Shown here: piece after piece, positions 6,507 to 11,481 of the stretch | How the letters are laid out: the number at the start of each line of letters is the position of its first letter | Position numbering within the stretch: the stretch's first letter is position 1 | From: JANNMJ01 sp031397815 | Lineage (GTDB): Bacteria > Bacteroidota > Bacteroidia > Cytophagales > Hymenobacteraceae | Assembly: GCA_031397815.1 (NCBI GenBank) | Contig: JANNMJ010000011.1 | Span: 1-11,481, forward strand | Length of the DNA stretch: 11,481 bases | Direction: 5' to 3' | Program-made: the position numbers and the translations under genes | Notes under the pieces: generated by a model | The model's input: the letters and a program-made list of their open reading frames with translations, nothing else | Told to the model about the DNA's origin: nothing | Databases searched by the model: none

Positions 6507-6598
6507 AATAAATCGAAAAAAAGCCGTTCGGCGCATACAACCCGCTTGGTCAATGGGTTAGCTTTACACACTCTCCCGATGCTCTTCATCCGAATCCA

Positions 6599-7099
6599 AT
6601 GGTTACTCCTTACTCCGCACCTCGTTGGTCGTGGCTACGTGCCGCCTCGTTGGGCCTTTTGTTGAATATTGCCCATTTAAGCGTTGGGCAAGCTCAGGCT
6701 AAAATCGGGAGCGATTTTGCGGCTGGTGGACCGGCGCAAACCGTCGCCACGGTTTCGCAATCGACTGCGACTGCGACTGCGCCGGTGGCGGAGGAGTTTC
6801 GGCAGCCCGCCTTTCCCGGTGGCGCCGGGGAGTTGGCTAAATTTTTAAATCGAAACCTACAATACCCAGCCGAAGCCGCCGAACGACGCATTAGCGGGCG
6901 GGTTATGGTGTCGTTCTGGGTCGATGAAAATGGACACGGTTATGGCTTTGGCGCCGTGCAGTCCCCGCATCCGGCCTTGGAGGCGGAAGCGTTGCGCGTC
7001 GCTAAAAAGATTGACCATTGGGAGCCTGGTGTGCAGGATGGTAAGCCCGCCGCTATGCAGATGTATTTGCCGGTGACGTTCAAGCTGATCAACCCGTAA
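6599..7099 (+). CDS. Short secreted TonB C-terminal domain protein, copy 3
   Basis: This 166-residue paralogue has a signal peptide (Arg14, hydrophobic stretch 15-28, GQAQA cleavage region near 30-34). A short linker follows with a Thr-Ala repeat encoded by three GACTGC hexamers at 6763-6780. The TonB C-terminal domain spans about 71-163. Diagnostic stretches are AFPGGAGELAKFL, LQYPAEAAERRISGRVMVSFWVDENG, EAEALRVAKKIDHWEPG and LPVTFKL. It shares GYGFG followed by AVQSPHPAL with copy 2, so copies 2 and 3 look like the younger duplication. Codon use is more AT-tolerant (TTG, ATT, TTA, AAT) than in neighbours, especially in the first 40 codons. The ATG at 6599 starts the signal peptide directly. 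A clear terminator follows, closing the triplet. Confidence 0.82.
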   Translation: MVTPYSAPRWSWLRAASLGLLLNIAHLSVGQAQAKIGSDFAAGGPAQTVATVSQSTATATAPVAEEFRQPAFPGGAGELAKFLNRNLQYPAEAAERRISGRVMVSFWVDENGHGYGFGAVQSPHPALEAEALRVAKKIDHWEPGVQDGKPAAMQMYLPVTFKLINP

Positions 7100-7164
7100 T
7101 CGGGTCAGATTCAGCCCCGACCGAGCCAATTGCATCTGCCCGGTCAACGGCCATACGCCGTATG

Positions 7165-7204
7165 AAAGCCCCGTCCGTGGTTAACAGCCGCCGACGGGGT
7201 TTTT
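7165..7204 (+). terminator. Intrinsic terminator after the TonB-C triplet
   Basis: AAAGCCCCGTC at 7165-7175 pairs with GACGGGGTTTT at 7193-7203, with one G-U pair and a 17-base loop. A run of five T residues occupies 7200-7204. It follows the copy 3 stop by 65 bases and separates the triplet from malate dehydrogenase. Confidence 0.8.
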
Positions 7205-7242
7205 CGTGCCCCGCCGCCGCCGATGGGTTGGCGCCTACGTCT

Positions 7243-7250
7243 TACTTTTG
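7243..7250 (+). promoter_or_regulatory. Candidate -7 promoter box of malate dehydrogenase
   Basis: TACTTTTG matches TAnnTTTG fully and lies 70 bases before the mdh ATG. The decamer CTTACTTTTG is identical to that ahead of plsY. No -33 element at the expected spacing is obvious; a TTG at 7228-7230 is only 12 bases away. Confidence 0.5.
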
Positions 7251-7320
7251 GGCAGACGAAAACCAAACGGTTGCCCGTCGCTGATTTCTCCATTCAACCC
7301 TACCCAATAATTCCCCGCCG

Positions 7321-8259
7321 ATGAAAGTTACCGTAGTGGGCGCTGGCAACGTGGGCGCGACCTGCGCCGATGTACTGGCCACGCGTGAGATCGCTAACGA
7401 GGTCGTGCTCGTCGATATCAAAGAAGGATTCGCCGAAGGCAAAGCCCTCGACATCTGGCAGAAATCGCCAATTATCGGCTACGACACGCGTACCGTGGGC
7501 GTAACCAATGATTACAGCCGCACGGCCGGCTCGGAAGTGGTGGTGATCACGAGCGGCCTGCCGCGGAAGCCCGGCATGAGCCGCGACGACCTGATCTCGA
7601 CCAACGCCGGGATCGTGAAAACCGTGACCGAGCAGGTGGTGAAGTACTCGCCGAACGCGATCATCATCGTCGTGAGCAATCCGCTCGACGTGATGACGTA
7701 TCAGGCGCACCTCACGTCGGGTCTCCCGCGCGAGAAGGTGTTCGGGATGGCCGGTATCCTCGATACGGCGCGTTACCGCGCATTTCTGGCGGAGGCGCTC
7801 AACGTGTCGCCGAAAGACATTCAGGCGGTGCTGATGGGCGGCCACGGCGATACGATGGTGCCGCTGCCGCGCTACACTACCGTCGGCGGGATTCCCGTGA
7901 CGGAGCTGATTGGGAAAGAGCAGCTTGATGCTATCGTGCAGCGCACGGCAGTGGGCGGCGGCGAGCTGGTGAAGCTGATGGGCACTTCCGCTTGGTACGC
8001 ACCCGGCGCCGCAGCCGCGCAAATGGTGGAAGCAATCGTGCGCGACCAGCGCCGCGTGTTCCCCGTCTGCATTGAGCTGAAAGGCGAGTACGGCATTGAT
8101 GGCGTGTACCTCGGTGCGCCGGTCATCTTGGGCAAAAACGGCATCGAGCGCGTGATTGAGCTTCAGCTCAACGACGAAGAGAAAGCGATGCTCGAAACTT
8201 CGCGCGGCCACGTCAAGGAAGTAATGGACGCGCTGGATCGGATGGCGCAGCCTGCTTAA
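7321..8259 (+). CDS. mdh: Malate dehydrogenase (LDH-like, NAD-dependent)
   Basis: This enzyme interconverts malate and oxaloacetate with NAD in the cytoplasmic TCA cycle. The 312-residue length is typical of the LDH-like MDH group found in many Bacteroidota. Visible elements are the Rossmann loop GAGNVG at 7-12, Asp32 at the end of the second strand (NAD ribose contact), and LPRKPGMSRDDL at 80-91. Arg82 and Arg88 there bind the dicarboxylate; Arg at position 82 rather than Gln favours malate over lactate. SNPLDVMTY begins at 119, ILDTARYR at 146-153 carries Asp148 and Arg151, and the catalytic His175 lies in GGHGDTMV. All key residues are present. The ATG is the first residue of the nucleotide-binding strand, so the start is firm. 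It is flanked by its own promoter box and a strong hairpin, suggesting a single-gene transcript. Confidence 0.97.
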   Translation: MKVTVVGAGNVGATCADVLATREIANEVVLVDIKEGFAEGKALDIWQKSPIIGYDTRTVGVTNDYSRTAGSEVVVITSGLPRKPGMSRDDLISTNAGIVKTVTEQVVKYSPNAIIIVVSNPLDVMTYQAHLTSGLPREKVFGMAGILDTARYRAFLAEALNVSPKDIQAVLMGGHGDTMVPLPRYTTVGGIPVTELIGKEQLDAIVQRTAVGGGELVKLMGTSAWYAPGAAAAQMVEAIVRDQRRVFPVCIELKGEYGIDGVYLGAPVILGKNGIERVIELQLNDEEKAMLETSRGHVKEVMDALDRMAQPA

Positions 8260-8301
8260 GCTCGGGTCAGCGACTCAGGTTAACGACTCAGAAGATTTAC
8301 G

Positions 8302-8338
8302 CAACGCCCCGCCCGACGCTTAGTCGGGCGGGGCGTTG
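8302..8338 (+). terminator. Strong GC hairpin after mdh, terminator-like
   Basis: CAACGCCCCGCCCGAC at 8302-8317 pairs perfectly with the 16 bases at 8323-8338 around a five-base loop. The stem is very stable but is followed by TGTGCTGCTT rather than a T-run, so termination may be incomplete or bidirectional. It lies 42 bases after the mdh stop and 28 bases before the next gene. Confidence 0.7.
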
Positions 8339-8351
8339 TGCTGCTTAAGCT

Positions 8352-8359
8352 TACCTTTC
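8352..8359 (+). promoter_or_regulatory. Weak -7-like box directly before the WbqC-family gene
   Basis: TACCTTTC differs from TAnnTTTG at the last base. It ends eight bases before the GTG start at 8367, so a transcript from it would be leaderless or nearly so. Alternatively the gene is reached by read-through from mdh past the hairpin. Confidence 0.25.
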
Positions 8360-8366
8360 GAACCAC

Positions 8367-9017
8367 GTGATTCTGCTCTCCGAACTTCTCCACTGTCCGC
8401 CCGCTGCGTGGTTTGCTGAGGCGCTTACCGCTAATTCGGTGCTGCTCGAAGCGCACGAGCATTATCCGAAACAAACTTTTCGGAACCGCGCCCTCATCCT
8501 GACGGCGCAGGGCGTGAAACCCCTCACGGTGCCGGTGCGCGGCGGCGCAAGTCAGCTGAAAAAGCGGGCGACGGAGATCGAAATCGACTACGCGCACCGC
8601 TGGGTGCTGCCGTATTGGCGCACCTTGCAGACCGCCTACAACCGCACGCCGTATTTCCTGTACTATGCTGACCCTTTGCGCGCGGCCCTCGAAAGCAAGC
8701 CCGTTACGCTCTGGGAGTTAAATGAGCAGCTTTTGAAGCTTTTCCTCGGCTGGATTTCCCCGCAACTCGCCCTAACCCGTACCGAGGTTTGGCAGCCGCA
8801 CGCGCCCATTAACGTGCTCGACCGGCGAAATTTCTACGAGCCGCAGACACCGCCTGACAGAATGCGGGTGCCAGCGTATCCGCAGGCGTTTGGTGCAACC
8901 TTTGTTGCCGGATTAAGCATTCTGGACATGCTGTTTGCCCTCGGTCCCGGTACTGCCGCGTTTTTACGTCGCGCCGCCGCTCCCGAATCCCCGCTCATCC
9001 CGGTTGCGACCGGGTGA
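8367..9017 (+). CDS. WbqC-family protein
   Basis: The 216-residue product matches the WbqC family (PF08889), widespread in Bacteroidota and sometimes found near polysaccharide or signal-peptidase genes; its biochemical role is not well established. Recognisable family features are LLHCPPAAWFAEAL at 7-20, EHYPKQTFRNR at 31-41, LTVPV near 53-57, a W-x-x-x-x-x-TLQTAYNRTPYFLYY stretch around 84-103, and the C-terminal LSILDMLFALGP at 183-194. The last 20 residues are Ala/Pro-rich and outside the core. The start is GTG at 8367. The encoded sequence reaches the conserved N-terminus within a few residues, so no longer form is needed. It has no signal peptide or membrane span and is probably cytoplasmic. 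No glycan genes are adjacent, so the neighbourhood gives no hint of a surface-polysaccharide role. Confidence 0.85.
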   Translation: MILLSELLHCPPAAWFAEALTANSVLLEAHEHYPKQTFRNRALILTAQGVKPLTVPVRGGASQLKKRATEIEIDYAHRWVLPYWRTLQTAYNRTPYFLYYADPLRAALESKPVTLWELNEQLLKLFLGWISPQLALTRTEVWQPHAPINVLDRRNFYEPQTPPDRMRVPAYPQAFGATFVAGLSILDMLFALGPGTAAFLRRAAAPESPLIPVATG

Positions 9018-9055
9018 CGCCAAGCGACAACCCGGCGCGTCTGGTTCCCAAAGGT

Positions 9056-9063
9056 TATTTTTC
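9056..9063 (+). promoter_or_regulatory. Weak -7-like box upstream of clpC
   Basis: TATTTTTC matches TAnnTTTG at all fixed positions but the last. If used, transcription would begin near 9070 and the clpC leader would be about 155 bases and include the hairpins described below. No CIRCE or CtsR-type repeat is visible in 9018-9223. Confidence 0.25.
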
Positions 9064-9082
9064 CAACTCCGTAAACTGCCCC

Positions 9083-9112
9083 GCCCATCAGCGCGTTTAA
9101 CAGCGGATGGGC
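9083..9112 (+). terminator. Hairpin between the WbqC gene and clpC
   Basis: GCCCATC at 9083-9089 pairs with GATGGGC at 9106-9112. An inner CGC/GCG pairing (9092-9094 with 9103-9105) follows a two-base bulge. There is no immediate T-run. It may end the WbqC transcript, or form part of the clpC leader if the promoter at 9056-9063 is real. Confidence 0.4.
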
Positions 9113-9142
9113 ATTGCCTCAGGGAAGTTTTCGGTGCTGCGT

Positions 9143-9175
9143 GGTTGAGTAACCGTCGCCCGGTTCTTTTCCTTT
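9143..9175 (+). other. Competing small stems in the clpC leader
   Basis: AACCG at 9151-9155 can pair with CGGTT at 9161-9165, followed by the pyrimidine run CTTTTCCTTT, which resembles a small terminator. The same AACC can instead pair with GGTT at 9143-9146. The two structures exclude each other, the layout of an attenuator. The stems are only four to five base pairs, so this is weak. Confidence 0.2.
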
Positions 9176-9223
9176 CACCGCAAACCGCTTCGTCCGTTGT
9201 CTACTTCCCGATTTCCCGACCGA

Positions 9224-11481
9224 ATGGAAGCCAAATTCTCAAACCGTGTGAAAGAGGTCATTTCGCTCTCCCGAGAGGAAGCGATTCGCCTCGGCCACGA
9301 TTATATCGGCACCGAACACCTCGTCTTGGGGATGATTCGGGAGGGCGAAGGCACTGCCTTGGCTCTGCTGCGCAAGCTCGGTGTTTCGCTCGAAGAGCTG
9401 AAATACGCGCTTGAGCAGGCCACCCGTAATACTGCCACGCCCGGCACCAGCATCACCGGCTCGATTCCGCTCACCAAGCAGACCGAGAAGGTGCTCAAGA
9501 TCACGTACCTCGAAGCGAAGATTTTCAAGTCGGAAATCATCGGTACCGAGCATCTGCTGCTCTCCATCCTCCGCGACGAAGACAATATCTCGTCGCAGAC
9601 GCTGGCGCGCTTTCAGGTGAGCTACGAGACCGTGCGCGACTCGCTCGACTACCACGCTTCCGGCCAAACCGGTCCCGCGCCGACGGCGCAAGCGTCGGAT
9701 ACTGACGACGACGACGACAAGTTCTTATCCGGTAAAGGCGGTGCCGGCGGTGCCGGCGGTGCCGGCGCCGCTAAAAAGCCCGGCGACAAGAGCCGCACGC
9801 CCGTCCTCGACAACTTCGGCCGCGACCTCACGAAGCTCGCCGAAGACGATAAGCTCGACCCTATTGTGGGGCGCGAGAAGGAGATTGAGCGCGTGGCCCA
9901 GATTCTGAGCCGCCGCAAGAAGAACAACCCGATCCTGATCGGTGAGCCGGGCGTCGGTAAGACGGCCATCGCCGAAGGCTTGGCGCTGCGCATCGTGCAG
10001 AAGAAGGTCTCGCGGGTGCTGTTCAACAAGCGCGTCGTGACGCTCGACCTCGCGTCGTTGGTAGCCGGTACCAAGTACCGCGGCCAGTTCGAGGAGCGGA
10101 TGAAAGCCGTGATGAACGAGCTGGAGAAGTCGCCGGACGTGATCCTGTTCATCGATGAGCTGCACACCATCGTGGGTGCCGGTGGTGCTTCGGGCTCGCT
10201 CGACGCCAGCAACATGTTCAAGCCCGCCTTGGCGCGCGGCGAGATTCAATGCATCGGCGCAACGACGCTCGACGAGTACCGTCAGTACATCGAGAAGGAC
10301 GGCGCTCTGGCGCGGCGCTTCCAGATGGTGGTGATTGATCCGACGACGCCCGAGGAAACCATCGAGATCCTCAACAACATCAAGGACAAGTATCAGGATC
10401 ATCACCACGTGATGTACACTGATAAGGCCATTGAGGCGTGCGTGAAGCTCTCGGATCGGTACATGTCGGACCGGTTCCTGCCCGATAAAGCCATTGATAT
10501 CTTGGATGAAGCGGGCGCGCGCGTCCACATCAACAACATCGTGGTGCCGGAAGATATCCTCTCGCTCGAAGAGCAGATTGAGGCGATCAAAGGCGAGAAA
10601 AACCGCGTGGTGAAGTCGCAGAAATACGAAGAAGCCGCCCAGCTCCGCGACCGCGAGAAGAAGCTCATCGAGCAGCTCGAAACGGCCAAAAAGGCGTGGG
10701 AGGAAGAAACGAAGAAGAAGCGCTACACCGTCCGCGAGGAAAACGTGGCCGAAGTGATCGCGATGATGACGGGGATTCCCGTGCAGCGCGTGGCGCAGAA
10801 CGAGGGCACCAAGCTCCTCAATATGGGCGAAGAGCTGAAGGGCCGCGTGATTGGGCAGGATGCTGCGATCTCGAAGCTCGTGAAAGCGATTCAGCGGACG
10901 CGGGTTGGTCTGAAAGACCCGAAGAAGCCCATCGGCTCGTTCGTGTTCCTCGGCCCGACGGGCGTGGGTAAGACGGAGCTGGCGAAGGTGCTCGCGACGT
11001 ACCTCTTCGATAAAGAAGACTCGCTGGTGCGCGTCGATATGAGCGAGTACATGGAGAAATTCTCCGTGTCGCGGCTCGTCGGAGCGCCTCCCGGTTACGT
11101 GGGCTACGAAGAAGGCGGTCAGCTGACGGAGAAAATCCGCCGCAAGCCGTATTCGGTCGTGCTGCTCGACGAGATTGAGAAGGCGCACCCGGACGTGTAT
11201 AACCTGCTCCTGCAAGTGCTCGACGACGGGATTCTGACCGACGGCTTGGGCCGGAAAGTCGACTTCCGGAACACGATCATCATCATGACGTCGAACATCG
11301 GCGCGCGTGATTTGCAGGACTTCGGCGCCGGTATCGGCTTCGCGTCGCGGGCCCGGCAGGAAGGCGCGGATGAGATTATGAAGACGACGATTCAGAACGC
11401 GCTGCGCAAGACGTTCTCGCCGGAATTCCTCAACCGTTTGGACGATGTGATCGTGTTCTCGTCGCTCAACAAAGAGCACAT
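9224..11481 (+). CDS. clpC: ATP-dependent Clp protease ATP-binding subunit ClpC (3' end outside window)
   Basis: This is a Hsp100 AAA+ unfoldase that feeds proteins to the ClpP protease in the cytoplasm. The window holds 752 complete codons of about 840 expected; the frame is open to the window edge. Residues 1-145 hold the double Clp N repeat, with IGTEHL in both halves. A linker at about 150-190 has five Asp (161-165) and three Gly-Gly-Ala repeats (172-180). The first ATPase domain has Walker A GEPGVGKT (240-247) and Walker B FIDE (309-312). A UVR-like short middle domain lies at about 457-490 (KSQKYEEAAQLRDRE), typical of ClpC rather than ClpB. The second domain has Walker A GPTGVGKT (577-584), Walker B LLDE (647-650), and an IGF tripeptide at 704-706 that fits the ClpP-docking loop. 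The ATG at 9224 opens the N domain exactly. The gene seems to be transcribed alone or with a promoter in 9018-9223. Confidence 0.96.
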   Translation, partial: MEAKFSNRVKEVISLSREEAIRLGHDYIGTEHLVLGMIREGEGTALALLRKLGVSLEELKYALEQATRNTATPGTSITGSIPLTKQTEKVLKITYLEAKIFKSEIIGTEHLLLSILRDEDNISSQTLARFQVSYETVRDSLDYHASGQTGPAPTAQASDTDDDDDKFLSGKGGAGGAGGAGAAKKPGDKSRTPVLDNFGRDLTKLAEDDKLDPIVGREKEIERVAQILSRRKKNNPILIGEPGVGKTAIAEGLALRIVQKKVSRVLFNKRVVTLDLASLVAGTKYRGQFEERMKAVMNELEKSPDVILFIDELHTIVGAGGASGSLDASNMFKPALARGEIQCIGATTLDEYRQYIEKDGALARRFQMVVIDPTTPEETIEILNNIKDKYQDHHHVMYTDKAIEACVKLSDRYMSDRFLPDKAIDILDEAGARVHINNIVVPEDILSLEEQIEAIKGEKNRVVKSQKYEEAAQLRDREKKLIEQLETAKKAWEEETKKKRYTVREENVAEVIAMMTGIPVQRVAQNEGTKLLNMGEELKGRVIGQDAAISKLVKAIQRTRVGLKDPKKPIGSFVFLGPTGVGKTELAKVLATYLFDKEDSLVRVDMSEYMEKFSVSRLVGAPPGYVGYEEGGQLTEKIRRKPYSVVLLDEIEKAHPDVYNLLLQVLDDGILTDGLGRKVDFRNTIIIMTSNIGARDLQDFGAGIGFASRARQEGADEIMKTTIQNALRKTFSPEFLNRLDDVIVFSSLNKEH
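9737..9763 (+). repeat. Three tandem 9-bp units in the ClpC linker
   Basis: GGCGGTGCC occurs three times without interruption, encoding Gly-Gly-Ala three times between the N domain and the first ATPase domain. The copies are identical at the DNA level, so copy number may vary between strains by slippage without breaking the frame. Confidence 0.75.

Noticed and set aside
7300..8211. 303-residue minus-strand open frame opposite mdh
   Set aside because: Same codon-aligned shadow effect; the plus strand has every MDH catalytic residue.
8935..9414. 159-residue plus-strand frame spanning the end of the WbqC gene and the start of clpC
   Set aside because: It overlaps two recognised genes in another frame and is Arg/Pro-rich without any motif.
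9704..9721. Asp-run followed by Lys in ClpC, resembling an enteropeptidase site
   Set aside because: It is a coincidental acidic linker; nothing suggests processing there.
9725..11479. 584-residue minus-strand open frame opposite clpC
   Set aside because: It is in register with clpC, has an Arg/His/Leu-rich composition and no domain; a shadow of codon bias.
1..11481. Search for CRISPR arrays, tRNA or rRNA genes, transposases and phage genes
   Set aside because: No regular spaced repeats, cloverleaf-like sequences or mobile-element proteins were seen.

Overview
The window looks like chromosomal core sequence from a GC-rich member of the Bacteroidota, most likely a Hymenobacter-like genus of the Cytophagales. 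Three things point there. One gene product carries a type IX secretion (T9SS) C-terminal sorting domain, which is restricted to this phylum. Several genes are preceded by the Bacteroidota-type -7 promoter box (TAnnTTTG) and lack clear Shine-Dalgarno sites. The gene content also fits: PlsY, a T9SS cargo, stand-alone TonB C-terminal domains, an LDH-like malate dehydrogenase, a WbqC-family protein and ClpC. The genus is inference from overall character, not from a marker gene.

Layout: plsY (105-743) has a short leader packed with palindromes. Next come a secreted T9SS cargo protein (904-2835) with a strong intrinsic terminator, and a YdjM-type membrane metal-dependent hydrolase (3045-3800). The only minus-strand gene, a 149-residue orphan (3814-4263), converges on it with a 13-base gap. 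Position 4264-4593 is an intergenic region with a long purine tract and candidate promoters. An orphan multi-pass membrane protein follows (4594-5118). Then come three tandem paralogues (5282-5809, 5944-6411, 6599-7099), each an apparent signal peptide plus a TonB C-terminal domain with almost no linker. The array ends in an intrinsic terminator. The right part is housekeeping: malate dehydrogenase (7321-8259) with a 16-bp terminator hairpin, a WbqC-family gene (8367-9017), and clpC (9224 onward), which runs off the window after 752 codons.

The genes do not form one pathway. Most gaps are over 100 bases, several contain their own promoter or terminator signals, and the units look mostly monocistronic. 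There is no CRISPR array, tRNA, rRNA, insertion sequence or prophage gene that I can see. The least ordinary region is the triplet of short secreted TonB-C proteins; they are too short to span the periplasm as canonical TonB does. Other points worth a look are the dyad-rich plsY leader, the pyrimidine-rich leader of the minus-strand orphan and the hairpins upstream of clpC.
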